DNA of 64,000 nucleotides from Nanobdellota archaeon (GTDB lineage Archaea; Aenigmatarchaeota; Aenigmatarchaeia; Aenigmatarchaeales; Aenigmatarchaeaceae): NCBI GenBank assembly GCA_018901755.1, contig JAHIDZ010000015.1, positions 1 to 64,000 of the forward strand, read 5' to 3'. Shown piece by piece: positions 24,609 to 32,967 of this stretch (position 1 is its first letter; each line of letters starts with the position of its first letter). The notes under the pieces were generated by a model. It saw only the letters and a program-made list of their open reading frames with translations, ran no database searches and was not told where the DNA came from. The position numbers and the translations under genes were made by a program.

Positions 24609-25079
24609 ATGTCAAGTTACCTGAAAGCAATGGTGTTAACAAAAGAATTAGAAGAAAGATCAAAAGCTGAAGCAAGAGCAAAAAAAGAAGAAATGATTCA
24701 GTCGCCATCAGAATCATTTTTATATTCTTTACATACTTCAGGTACGAGTGTTGCAGACTGCCAGCTGTGTGGTAGAGTATATTTTGCAGAACATAATGCT
24801 GGATATGAAGAAGGAGAACTTGAGAAATTAAAAGAAAACGCTAAAAAATACCCAACTAAGTATATAGACGTTAATGATGAATTTATTTCAATTGTGAGTA
24901 TTGGCGGTAAATAGGCTGTAGTCGATTGCGAGTGTCACGGACTTAGAGTATATGAAGATTTTATCTTAAATGAGAAGAATTTAATAGTAGACTATTTATC
25001 TAGATTGAATAGGGAAGGAGCCAAGCTAGAAGTAAAACGAAAAGAAGAAAAGAAAAAACTAAAGAAACTTTCTAAATAA
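24609..25079 (+). pseudogene. Zinc-site protein gene interrupted by in-frame TAG
   Basis: The first 101 codons carry CQLCGRVYFAEHNAGYEEGELE and end at a TAG (24912-24914) after SIGGK. The same frame continues for 54 codons (AVVDCECHGLRVYEDFILNEKN...) to a TAA at 25079. The CxxC before and CxC after the stop would complete one zinc site, and the layout matches small proteins known from archaea and phages in which a Gln commonly follows GK. So CAG to TAG is the likely change. The whole protein would be 156 residues. It is a recent nonsense mutation, suppression, or a base error. Confidence 0.7.
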
Positions 25080-25148
25080 AGGTTTAAATCTCTTTCAAAC
25101 CAATTAAATTATAGTTGTTACTGTAAAGATAAATAACGAGGCAATTTA

Positions 25149-25475
25149 ATGAGCTTATCAGAATTTAAAAAATCCATGCGAATATTATTTGGTAATCACG
25201 AGGACATTAGAATGGATTTAATAATGGATTACTGCACACTTTGTTATAATTCTAAAAATTCAGTTGATCCGAAAGAATACGCTAATTCTCTTATGTATAA
25301 AGCAAGGGTGCTGGATAATTTAGATGAGACAATTGCCAGTCATAAAGATGGAGAAATTCCAAGAAAGGTCTGCATAACATTTAGAAATTATTGTACTGCA
25401 TCAGTTTGTGATGAAGCAAGAAAGGTTTTGAAACCTGTTGCATCTGATATAAGAGATAATCATTATTTTGACTGA
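25149..25475 (+). CDS. Hypothetical protein, 108 aa
   Basis: Unrecognised helical protein with five cysteines, including the pair CTLC (about residues 28-31), and a later CITFRNYCTASVC. The promoter-like AGGTTTAAATCTC lies 60-70 bases upstream, longer than in its neighbours, so this transcript has a short leader. It belongs to the run of small orphan genes between tes and the ZIP transporter. Confidence 0.5.
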   Translation: MSLSEFKKSMRILFGNHEDIRMDLIMDYCTLCYNSKNSVDPKEYANSLMYKARVLDNLDETIASHKDGEIPRKVCITFRNYCTASVCDEARKVLKPVASDIRDNHYFD

Positions 25476-25530
25476 AAAGAAATAAAATTATTTCTTAGGT
25501 AGTTCTTTCACCAATTCCTTAAATTGCGTC

Positions 25531-25571
25531 TTTGAGAAGCATTTAAATCCTTTGATATTAATATAATTATT
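25531..25571 (+). promoter_or_regulatory. Copied promoter P2
   Basis: TTTGAGAAGCATTTAAATC at 25531-25549 is shared base for base with promoters at 26951 and 27421. The TATA core is 30 bases before the ATG at 25572. Confidence 0.75.
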
Positions 25572-25949
25572 ATGTATGAAGAAGACAGATATTCAATGCG
25601 AGCGCTGGTTTTGTTATATATGGCAAATAAACAAGGTGAAGTTGAAAATTCACAAATGAAAAGGGAATTAAAACAAATTACTGATTGTTGCGGAAAGAAC
25701 GGTTTATACATATCTCTTGATTTTATAGAACTTGGAAATGATGATTTGTACAGTAAACCATTTAATTATATTATGGGCAAATTGACCGATTTGGAGTATG
25801 TCAAAATGTATTATGGTGATGGTAAAATTGCATATGAAATAAATGAAAACGTGGCTAAAGAACTTTCAGATCGAAATTCTGTCTTTCTTAGAGAATTTTC
25901 TGAAAATGAGCTAAACATTTTACAGGACGCAGTTCACTCGGTTAAGTAG
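25572..25949 (+). CDS. Hypothetical protein, 125 aa (possible winged helix)
   Basis: The N-terminus ALVLLYMANKQGEVENSQMKRELKQI followed by LTDLEYVKMYYGDGKIAYEINENV resembles a winged-helix scaffold with a C-terminal helix. No family is certain. The gene has the copied TTTGAGAAGC-type promoter at the exact spacing for a leaderless message. The following stretch 25950-26044 has no gene. Confidence 0.55.
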   Translation: MYEEDRYSMRALVLLYMANKQGEVENSQMKRELKQITDCCGKNGLYISLDFIELGNDDLYSKPFNYIMGKLTDLEYVKMYYGDGKIAYEINENVAKELSDRNSVFLREFSENELNILQDAVHSVK

Positions 25950-26044
25950 ATGTTATTCATTTAAATTATGGAATGTAAATATCTTATAATTATTAATAAA
26001 TTGTGTAATCTAACTTTATATTATTCTACCCACATATAATCAAC

Positions 26045-26578
26045 ATGGTAAAACAGTTCATGGGAGTGCGCATTGAGAAAAAACCTCTAATATTTAGAAA
26101 TGAAAATAGAGTTTCCTTTGATACCATGATATTTATTGATTTGATATTAACAGAAGATATTAAATTGAAATTATTATCTGATTGGAAAAATAATGCTAAA
26201 AATACTAAATTTTTTATATCAGAAAAAGTCATAAAAGAGACTACTGGTGTTTTAATTAATAAAAATTTTAGCCCTTATTATGGTGATCCTACAGCTGTTA
26301 AAGAAGCAATTAATAAGATTATTAAAGAATTAAGTATTAAAAAACTAAATTATGATAAAAAAATAGATAATAAATCAGGATATCAATTATTTTGTGAATA
26401 TGAAGAAAGATATCCAGAAGAATGCCATATTCAAGATGCAAGAATCGTAGCTCATTTGAGAAGAGAACAAATCAATGTTGTATATTCAATAGAAAAACGA
26501 TTTAGAAGACTTGCTCAGATTGCTGAGATAGAAGCTAGAAAATCAATTATGGATAAATTTGATCAAATATCTCAATAG
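26045..26578 (+). CDS. Possible PIN-like domain protein, 177 aa
   Basis: The pattern of acidic residues resembles a PIN nuclease: FDTMIFIDLI near residue 30, EKVIKETTGV near 60, and CHIQDARIVAHLRREQINVVYSIEKRFRR near 140-165, where QDARIVA matches the usual DA-x-I-(V/I)A helix. If correct, it is a metal-dependent RNase, often a toxin. A small helical gene lies convergent and overlaps its end by 32 bases, an unusual place for an antitoxin. The family call is tentative. Confidence 0.5.
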   Translation: MVKQFMGVRIEKKPLIFRNENRVSFDTMIFIDLILTEDIKLKLLSDWKNNAKNTKFFISEKVIKETTGVLINKNFSPYYGDPTAVKEAINKIIKELSIKKLNYDKKIDNKSGYQLFCEYEERYPEECHIQDARIVAHLRREQINVVYSIEKRFRRLAQIAEIEARKSIMDKFDQISQ

Positions 26579-26819
26579 CCTTTTCTTTATTACCATTAGC
26601 TTTTTTCAATGATTCTTTCCAAGCTTTTACTCTTTCTTCCTTTATTGCTTCATGTATCTTTTTTTGAGGTTTTATAGCTATAGATGATAATATTTCAAAT
26701 TCCATAAGTTCTTTTTCACATTCGATAGTTTTTTTTAATTTACTTTCAATCTCAGAAAACCTAGTCTCAACTTGTTTATTAACAAAGCTAGGAATATTTT
26801 GAATCATATCTGCTTTCAT
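26547..26819 (-). CDS. Hypothetical helical protein, 90 aa
   Basis: Almost entirely helical and charged, with a coiled-coil-like middle (ETRFSEIESKLKKTIECEKELMEFE). It is convergent with the PIN-like gene, overlapping by 32 bases. It could be the partner of that nuclease or unrelated. Real coding is supported by length and a Met start with an AT-rich upstream region. Confidence 0.45.
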   Translation of the reverse strand: MKADMIQNIPSFVNKQVETRFSEIESKLKKTIECEKELMEFEILSSIAIKPQKKIHEAIKEERVKAWKESLKKANGNKEKAIEIFDQIYP

Positions 26820-26950
26820 AAATATGATTTTATATCCAATGCTTATAAACGTTGCGGTTTGGATATGCTCTTTTTACTTGTTAGAACCGAATCTTGATTT
26901 TCAAAATAGGTTAGAATATCATTTTTCAACATTTCATCAATCCGCGCGTC

Positions 26951-26990
26951 TTTGAGAAGCATTTAAATCTCGCGAATTATAATAATAATT
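26951..26990 (+). promoter_or_regulatory. Copied promoter P3
   Basis: TTTGAGAAGCATTTAAATC at 26951-26969, preceded by GCGTC as at P2. The core is 29 bases before the ATG at 26991. Confidence 0.75.
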
Positions 26991-27413
26991 ATGGTCGAAA
27001 TAGTAAATCCAATAACAAAGAAACATTTGATATTGCTTACCTACAAAGTTATGAACGGAGTAGATTATGATGAAATGCATAGAGCTGTTAAGGGCTTTCA
27101 AGACGTTTTAGAAAAAAGATACGGAAAAACATTAGGATACAAATTTCAGGATTTATCAATATACAAATATTGGGACAACCAATTTCAGATGGATATAGAA
27201 GCGTTTGAGTTCATCGATGGTGTTGTTGTAAAAGAGGATATTCAAATTCCTGGAAGTTCAGAATATAATTTTGATTTAAAGTTGAGTGATATGGGAGTAG
27301 ATATATGTGAAATTTTGTCAAGCCCACACTTGAAGAGAGAATTTAATGATAAAAGAATAACAAAGAAATTGTTAAGGGAATTAAAGAAAATTAAAAAAGA
27401 AATCGCATCATAA
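26991..27413 (+). CDS. Hypothetical protein, 140 aa
   Basis: Unrecognised. The sequence suggests a helix-rich start (NGVDYDEMHRAVKGFQDVLEKRY) and a later region like the end of a winged helix (FDLKLSDMGVDICEIL), followed by a very basic C-terminus (ITKKLLRELKKIKKE). It could bind nucleic acid. It uses the copied promoter P3 with leaderless spacing. Confidence 0.5.
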   Translation: MVEIVNPITKKHLILLTYKVMNGVDYDEMHRAVKGFQDVLEKRYGKTLGYKFQDLSIYKYWDNQFQMDIEAFEFIDGVVVKEDIQIPGSSEYNFDLKLSDMGVDICEILSSPHLKREFNDKRITKKLLRELKKIKKEIAS

Positions 27414-27420
27414 TCTCGTG

Positions 27421-27469
27421 TTTGAGAAGCATTTAAATCCTTTTCTGTTCTATTATAATTAGTGATAAA
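27421..27469 (+). promoter_or_regulatory. Copied promoter P4
   Basis: TTTGAGAAGCATTTAAATC at 27421-27439, then the same downstream sequence as P1 (24580). The ATG at 27470 is 38 bases away and preceded by AGTGATAAA, so here a short leader with a ribosome site follows the copied promoter. Confidence 0.75.
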
Positions 27470-28267
27470 ATGTCTGAACAAAGAGATTATGGAACACCAG
27501 AAAATCCTAATTTAGAAAATATAACAATAGAACTTATTCATTCTGTTAACGAATATCAAAGATTATTACCAAATGTTATTCTTGATATTGAACAAGTTGG
27601 TAAAATAGATCCAATGTATCTAACACCAGATAAACCAAATACTGCAAGAAAAGTTATACCTGTAAGAGAAAGAATTGTTAGTAGAGGCGGATCAGAAATG
27701 GGAGATAAGATTGGAGATATATATGCTATACTATTTAGACTTGGGGACGGAACAGGAGATCAAAATACATACAAAGTAGATGAGCTTGACTTACCAACAA
27801 ATTATTTTGGTTTTGATAATGATAACAAGGTAGGACTTCTTCCAAGAAAGAAAGATTGTATAATGGAAGCATTTTTTCCATTCTTCTCTATTGCGAACAA
27901 TCAAATTTATAGAAATTTAACATCGCTTACCGAATTAACAGTTGATGATATTGAAAATCCAGAAGTTGTTGTCAAAACAGCTACACTTGGAACAGAATAC
28001 CATGCTTATGGTTGTAAGATGCGTGCATTAAAAAACAGTCCGCCTGAAAAAATAGAACCAAAAATACAATTAACATGTGGTTATTCAAGAAACGGTGAAA
28101 GATTTGGAGATCCACATTCAATTGTTCATAATGTAAGTGGTTTAGGATGGCCAGATATCATGCAAGTAGTTGGTTTTTTATCAATTGATGAACCAAATCC
28201 TTATTTTGCTAGAAAAATAGATCAAGTAGCTTCTGTTCCAGAAGATCTTTGGACAAAGTTTAAATAA
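27470..28267 (+). CDS. Hypothetical protein, 265 aa
   Basis: The largest gene of the orphan block. It is soluble, with no clear family. Notable stretches are KVIPVRERIVSRGGSEMG, LPRKKDCIMEAFFPFF and a C-terminal domain with TCGYSRNGERFGDPHSIVHNVSGLGWP. The histidines and aspartates could form a metal site, but I see no known motif. The gene has a ribosome site (GTGAT) in addition to the copied promoter, suggesting stronger or leadered expression. Confidence 0.55.
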   Translation: MSEQRDYGTPENPNLENITIELIHSVNEYQRLLPNVILDIEQVGKIDPMYLTPDKPNTARKVIPVRERIVSRGGSEMGDKIGDIYAILFRLGDGTGDQNTYKVDELDLPTNYFGFDNDNKVGLLPRKKDCIMEAFFPFFSIANNQIYRNLTSLTELTVDDIENPEVVVKTATLGTEYHAYGCKMRALKNSPPEKIEPKIQLTCGYSRNGERFGDPHSIVHNVSGLGWPDIMQVVGFLSIDEPNPYFARKIDQVASVPEDLWTKFK

Positions 28268-28320
28268 AATGTGGGGAACTACACCTTTTAGTATCGTTAA
28301 CCCCGATATATTTAAGATTG

Positions 28321-28351
28321 GATTTAAATCTTTTTCTATGCTATTATAATT
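28321..28351 (+). promoter_or_regulatory. Copied promoter P5
   Basis: GATTTAAATC at 28321, 29 bases from its core to the ATG at 28352. The tract between matches P1/P4 except for a few bases (TTTTTCTATGC for CTTTTCTGTTC). Confidence 0.65.
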
Positions 28352-28522
28352 ATGTCAGACACTGGAGTTGCAATAGGAAAAATATCTAAAAGAAATGGAA
28401 GTAAAGTTAAATTACCGAGATCATATATCAGACTTGCTAGTCTTGGTTGTTGTTTAAGTTTTGATATATATGATAAAAGAGTAGTTGCACATACATATGA
28501 AGAAGATAATGATTTTATTTAG
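28352..28522 (+). CDS. Small AbrB-like protein, 56 aa
   Basis: The pattern GKISKRNGSKVKLPRSYIRLASLGCCLSFDIYDKRVVAH resembles the swapped-hairpin AbrB/SpoVT DNA-binding fold, used by transition-state regulators and antitoxins. The gene ends the orphan block, and its stop overlaps the convergent ZIP transporter gene. The fold assignment is by eye. Confidence 0.55.
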   Translation: MSDTGVAIGKISKRNGSKVKLPRSYIRLASLGCCLSFDIYDKRVVAHTYEEDNDFI

Positions 28523-29268
28523 ATTTCTAAAGCCAAAAGAGCAACCATTATTCCAATACCAAGTAACATTGCTAATAGTTGTATCAATGATTTTATTGGT
28601 TTAGTTTCTTTGTGAAGTTCTGGTATTAAATCTGTTCCTGCTATGTAAATGAAACCACCAGCTGCTACTGGTAATAGCATTTGTTCTAAACCAGCAATCA
28701 TGTTTCCAAAAATTAATGTTAGTATTACGCCCAATAAAGCTGCTAATGCTGTCGCAAAATTCATTAATAGTGCTTTACGTTTTGAATAACCAGCATGAAT
28801 CAGAATTCCGAAATCTCCAATCTCTTGAGGTATCTCGTGAAGCAAAATAGCTATTGTAGTTGATACTCCTAATGGAATGCTAACCATGTAACTTCCAGCA
28901 ATAAGAGTTCCGTCAATAAAATTATGCACACCATCTCCAATTATATTCATCATACCGACTGGATGAGGATGATCTTTAGATGTTGGTACGTGACAATGTC
29001 GCCATGATATGAATTTTTCAAGAATGAAAAATAAGAATATTCCAGATAAGAATAATAAAGATGATTTTAAACCGAAACCAAGAGTTTCTCCAACTTCAGG
29101 TATTAGATGAATGAACGCATCACCAAGTAAAGCACCGACTGCAAAGCTTACTAAGAAGCTAAGAATCTCATTTAATTTTTCTGTTCTCATGAAAATTGTA
29201 AATACACCAACTAAAGATATAGCGCTAACTAAAAGCACACTTGCTATTGCATAGACGATTTCAAGCAT
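28519..29268 (-). CDS. ZIP-family metal transporter
   Basis: A 249-residue membrane protein with eight helices. Helices IV and V carry the metal-binding motifs: HNFIDGTLIAGSY and HEIPQEIGDFGILIHAG, as in ZIP transporters for zinc and iron. A short His-containing loop (HCHVPTSKDHPHP) lies between helices III and IV, the usual cytoplasmic metal loop. The 3' end overlaps the AbrB-like gene by 4 bases. It is divergent from the MNT-HEPN fusion gene. Confidence 0.92.
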   Translation of the reverse strand: MLEIVYAIASVLLVSAISLVGVFTIFMRTEKLNEILSFLVSFAVGALLGDAFIHLIPEVGETLGFGLKSSLLFLSGIFLFFILEKFISWRHCHVPTSKDHPHPVGMMNIIGDGVHNFIDGTLIAGSYMVSIPLGVSTTIAILLHEIPQEIGDFGILIHAGYSKRKALLMNFATALAALLGVILTLIFGNMIAGLEQMLLPVAAGGFIYIAGTDLIPELHKETKPIKSLIQLLAMLLGIGIMVALLALEI

Positions 29269-29318
29269 AGAAAGTATGGTATTTGATTATTTATATTCTA
29301 TGTATTATAATTAGTTTT

Positions 29319-30197
29319 ATGAAGAAGACATCTTTTCCAGTTGAGGAAATTAGTCCAGATTATGTTTCCAATTTAGAAAAATATACGATATTTGGAGAAA
29401 AGAATTTGGAAGAAGAGAGAAAGAAACGGTTAGGAAAAGCTATAAAATTTACAGACGAATTATTGAAGAAATATGGTAAAGTTATAAAGTCTGTGATAAT
29501 CTGGGGATCTATACTTAGAAAAGAGCAAACATTTGGCCCGAAATCAGATATAGATTTTTTAATTCTTATTGATGATACTTCGTTTAAAGTTACAAATGAT
29601 TTTCGAAATTCATTAAATCAAGAAATTCGTGTTTTGGCTAAAAAAGTATATAAAAATATATCAGTTCAACCAGTTTGGACAATAACTGAATTTTGGGATC
29701 AGGTAAGACAACAAACTCCGTTAACATATTCAATGCTACAAGAAGGTTGGGCATTATATGATACAGGATTCTTTATACCGATGAAAAAACTTTATGCTTT
29801 AGGTAGAATGCCGGCTACATCAGAAGCAGCCATTAAAAAGATGGATCCAGTTGAACGAAGATTGGCAAGAGCTAGGGAATCGAAAGCGATGATTGTTTTT
29901 GATGATATTTTTTATGCAATGGTAGAATCTGCTCAAAGTGTTTTAATGTTTGTTGGTGTAGATGTTGGTAGTGTGAGACTGACACCAAAAGTAATGAGAG
30001 AAAAGTTAACAACAGAAGGATTACTGGAAAATAAATGGGCAGATGAATTAGATAATGTAATAAAATTTCATAAAGCAGTCGAACACGGTGAGATAAAATA
30101 TATTACTGGTAAAGAATTTGATAAATGGATAGAACGCGGAGAAAAGTTTGTAAAGAGAATGAAGAAATTATTAAAGGAGCTTGCGAAAAAGAAGTGA
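29319..30197 (+). CDS. Nucleotidyltransferase-HEPN-like fusion protein
   Basis: A 292-residue protein with a polymerase-beta nucleotidyltransferase domain (IIWGSILRKEQTFGPKSDIDFLIL at about 55-80) and a C-terminal helical region (RARESKAMIVFDDIFYAMVESAQSVLMFVGV ...) that looks like HEPN. Such archaeal fusions are conserved, chromosomally stable, and of unknown substrate. The ATG at 29319 is used because earlier codons are hydrophobic and lack a ribosome site. The fen1 gene starts 4 bases after its stop, so they form an operon. Confidence 0.72.
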   Translation: MKKTSFPVEEISPDYVSNLEKYTIFGEKNLEEERKKRLGKAIKFTDELLKKYGKVIKSVIIWGSILRKEQTFGPKSDIDFLILIDDTSFKVTNDFRNSLNQEIRVLAKKVYKNISVQPVWTITEFWDQVRQQTPLTYSMLQEGWALYDTGFFIPMKKLYALGRMPATSEAAIKKMDPVERRLARARESKAMIVFDDIFYAMVESAQSVLMFVGVDVGSVRLTPKVMREKLTTEGLLENKWADELDNVIKFHKAVEHGEIKYITGKEFDKWIERGEKFVKRMKKLLKELAKKK

Positions 30198-30201
30198 TTT
30201 C

Positions 30202-31233
30202 ATGGGAGTTAATATAAAACAGTTGATAACAACAAAGGAAATTGATTTAAGTTATCTAAAGGGCAGAACGATTGGTATAGACGCATTTAATTGGATATAT
30301 CAATTTTTAAGCATTATACGCGACCGTGAAACAGGCGAACCGTTAAAAGATAGCAAAGGAAGAGTGACAAGCCATTTAAGCGGCATTCTTTACAGAAACA
30401 CTAAATTAATTGAAGCTGGAATAAAGGTATGTTATATATTTGACGGAGTCGCGCCAGAATTTAAGTCTGCAACAGCTATGGAAAGAAGACTGATAAGACA
30501 GGAAGCAAAAATAAAATGGGGGGAAGCGGTAGAAAGTGGCGATAGAGTAGAGGCACTTAAAGCGGCAAAGAGGTCAACTCAAATAACAGAAGAAATAATA
30601 GAAACTTCAAAGGAATTATTAGGATACATGGGTATTCCGGTCATACAGGCTCCATCAGAAGGAGAAGCGACTTGCGCGTATTTATGTAAAAAAGGAAAAA
30701 TATGGGCAGGCGCATCGCAGGATACTGATAATCTATTATTTGGATCTCCAAGACTTGTCAGAAATTTATCTATTACTGGAAAACGTAGGATGCCTAGAAC
30801 AGGAGCGTTCTATGAATTAAAACCAGAATTAATAGAATTGGAACAACTTCTTAAATCGCTGGGAATAAATCAGGATCAGTTAATTATATTGAGTATGCTG
30901 GTTGGTACGGATTTCAATCCAGGCATACAAAAAATTGGACCAAAAAGTGCATTAAAACTAGTTAATGAGAACAAAACACTAGATAAGGTTCTTGGGAAAG
31001 TTAATTGGGATTCTCAGTTTGAAGATAAAATTATTCCAGCTGAGGAAATTTTTAACTTCTTTAAAAATCCGCCAGTTAGCGATGTTAATATAGAGCCAAA
31101 AGAATTGCAGCCAGATAAGATAATGAAGATGATGGTTGATGAGCATGAGTTTTCACAGGAAAGAATACAGAAAGTTATTGACACATTAAAGAAAACAAGC
31201 GGAACGAACGCTTTAACGAAGTGGTTAAAATGA
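30202..31233 (+). CDS. fen1: Flap endonuclease 1
   Basis: FEN1 removes 5' flaps during Okazaki fragment maturation and repair. The 343-residue protein has the N-terminal nuclease block (GIDAFNWIYQFL, with Asp27), the central FDGVAPEFK, the catalytic PSEGEATCAYL and SQDTDNLLFG, and the helix-hairpin-helix VGTDFNPGIQKIGPKSALKL. The C-terminus TNALTKWLK is a weak version of the PCNA-interacting box. The start at the ATG at 30202 follows GTGATTTC. It overlaps the methyltransferase gene by 4 bases. Confidence 0.95.
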   Translation: MGVNIKQLITTKEIDLSYLKGRTIGIDAFNWIYQFLSIIRDRETGEPLKDSKGRVTSHLSGILYRNTKLIEAGIKVCYIFDGVAPEFKSATAMERRLIRQEAKIKWGEAVESGDRVEALKAAKRSTQITEEIIETSKELLGYMGIPVIQAPSEGEATCAYLCKKGKIWAGASQDTDNLLFGSPRLVRNLSITGKRRMPRTGAFYELKPELIELEQLLKSLGINQDQLIILSMLVGTDFNPGIQKIGPKSALKLVNENKTLDKVLGKVNWDSQFEDKIIPAEEIFNFFKNPPVSDVNIEPKELQPDKIMKMMVDEHEFSQERIQKVIDTLKKTSGTNALTKWLK

Positions 31234-32288
31234 ATATAAAAGAAGCAATGGAATTAAAAGAATTAGTTACATTCATACCAAATAAACATGAACCAATACA
31301 CAATTGGTATTATTATAAAGAAGGTTATTCGAAAGCGTTTGTTGAATTGATGATTAAAAAATTTAATATTCAGAAGAATCATGTTGTCTTAGATCCATTT
31401 TGTGGAATTGGAACAACTAATTTGACATGTAAACAAAATGGAATAAAATCAATTGGTTTCGACGTCTCGCCGTTATGTACTTTCGTATCGCGAGTTAAAA
31501 CAACTGATTATGATTTAGAAGATCTAGAAAAAAAAGTTAAACAGATATTGGGTTTGAAATTTGAAAAACCAGAATATTTACCGAAAGACGAATGGTTGAG
31601 GAGATCATTTAATAGATATGTTCTAGAAGATATTATGTTTTACAAGAAAAATATATTCCAAATTGATGATGGAAAAGCAATGCATTTTCTTTTACTTGGT
31701 TTGATGGATAGCGCAATGTCATGTTCTTACGCTTACAAAGACGGCGCGCTTGTTCGGATTCAGAAGAAACATGTACCGCCATTAGGAAAGTTTTTTAAAT
31801 ATAAAATGAAGAAGATGTTAAAAGATTTAGAAAAAACAAATGTACCGAATGTAGAAACAAAAATAGAATTAGGTGATGCACGTGACTTAGCGGTTTGTGA
31901 TGACGGAGTAGATTTCATAATAACCTCACCACCATATTTGAACAAAATAGAATATACAAAAATTTATAGAACAGAATACGCACTATTCTTCCAGCAACCT
32001 AAAACACAAATTCGTTCATTCATAGAAGAGGGCGAAGATGCATATTTTAGAGATATGAGAAAGTGTTTAGAAAATTTTAAGCGTGTGTGCAAAGGACAGA
32101 TGGCTATAGTTATTGGTGGTGGTTGTTTTCCAGATCATGTTACTTTAGTAGATGAGAAAATTGGAGAAATTGCTGAAGACATTGGTTTGAAAGTTAAAGA
32201 AATTTTAGTTGCTAGAAATTCATGGTGTACTAAAGCTAGAACTGTTAAAGTTGGACAGATTAGAGAGAGTGTTGTTATTTTAGAGTAG
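31230..32288 (+). CDS. DNA methyltransferase-like SAM enzyme
   Basis: A 352-residue protein with the SAM-binding motif LDPFCGIGTTNL (about 54-65) and the catalytic motif TSPPYLNKIEYTKIYRTEY, typical of amino-methylating DNA methylases (N4-cytosine or N6-adenine). No restriction enzyme lies beside it, so it may be an orphan modification enzyme. Some archaeal relatives modify RNA, so the substrate is not settled. The start overlaps the fen1 stop (ATGA). The 3' end overlaps the convergent pcm gene by 14 bases. Confidence 0.75.
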   Translation: MNIKEAMELKELVTFIPNKHEPIHNWYYYKEGYSKAFVELMIKKFNIQKNHVVLDPFCGIGTTNLTCKQNGIKSIGFDVSPLCTFVSRVKTTDYDLEDLEKKVKQILGLKFEKPEYLPKDEWLRRSFNRYVLEDIMFYKKNIFQIDDGKAMHFLLLGLMDSAMSCSYAYKDGALVRIQKKHVPPLGKFFKYKMKKMLKDLEKTNVPNVETKIELGDARDLAVCDDGVDFIITSPPYLNKIEYTKIYRTEYALFFQQPKTQIRSFIEEGEDAYFRDMRKCLENFKRVCKGQMAIVIGGGCFPDHVTLVDEKIGEIAEDIGLKVKEILVARNSWCTKARTVKVGQIRESVVILE

Positions 32289-32934
32289 ATTTCTTTTCTT
32301 CGAATCCATATTTACCCATCAATGGAACAAAGTTAAAGTATCCAATAGAAACTTTATCATATTTTGTTTTAGTTCGTTTTGTTATTACAAACATTTCTTG
32401 AGAATAATAGTCACCTAAAGGAATAACCATTATACCACCAACTTTTAATTGATCTAAAAGCGGTTTAGGAATTTCTGGGCATGCAGCTGTAATTATTATT
32501 TTATTATATGGTGCGTATTTTTTCAATCCGTTGGATCCATCACCTTCTGAAATCTTAACATTTTTTATTCTAAGTTCTTTCAGATTTTCTTTAGCTTGAT
32601 TCACTAAGCTACGTATTCTTTCAATCGTGTAAACATTCTTTTTAGTTAATTTAGAAAGTATAGCAGATTGCCACCCAGAACCAGTTCCTATTTCAAGTAT
32701 TTTATCAGTTGATTTAACTTTTAATGCTTCAGTCATTATGACAACTGTTGTAGGTTGTGAAATTGTTTGTCTGTGTCCGATAGAAATAGGAACATCTTTG
32801 TAGGCAAATCCTTTTAGTGCGCCTGAAACAAACTTCTCTCTAGGTAAATCTAGTAAAGCTTTTTCTAATTCTGGTGATTTTAGGTATCCTTTTTGCTTAA
32901 TATCAAAAATCATCTTCCGATTATCGTAAGACAT
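32275..32934 (-). CDS. pcm: Protein-L-isoaspartate O-methyltransferase
   Basis: Pcm repairs age-damaged proteins by methylating isoaspartyl residues. The 219 residues show LDLPREKFVSGALKGFAYKDVPISIG (broken in half by family convention), then ISQPTTVVIMTEAL, the SAM site ILEIGTGSGWQSAIL, and LKVGGIMVIPLG. It ends in an overlap with the methyltransferase gene. It is divergent from the ribose-1,5-bisphosphate isomerase gene with only about 33 bases between, both AT-rich. Confidence 0.93.
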   Translation of the reverse strand: MSYDNRKMIFDIKQKGYLKSPELEKALLDLPREKFVSGALKGFAYKDVPISIGHRQTISQPTTVVIMTEALKVKSTDKILEIGTGSGWQSAILSKLTKKNVYTIERIRSLVNQAKENLKELRIKNVKISEGDGSNGLKKYAPYNKIIITAACPEIPKPLLDQLKVGGIMVIPLGDYYSQEMFVITKRTKTKYDKVSIGYFNFVPLMGKYGFEEKKSTLK

Positions 32935-32967
32935 AAATATAATATATACCCCTGCTATATTTATTTT

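Noticed and set aside
12305-24914. Genome-wide recoding of TGA or TAG as sense codons
   Set aside because: Both codons end many intact genes here (TGA at 8544, 10828, 34342; TAG at 17522, 26578, 32288), so the two in-frame stops are local events.
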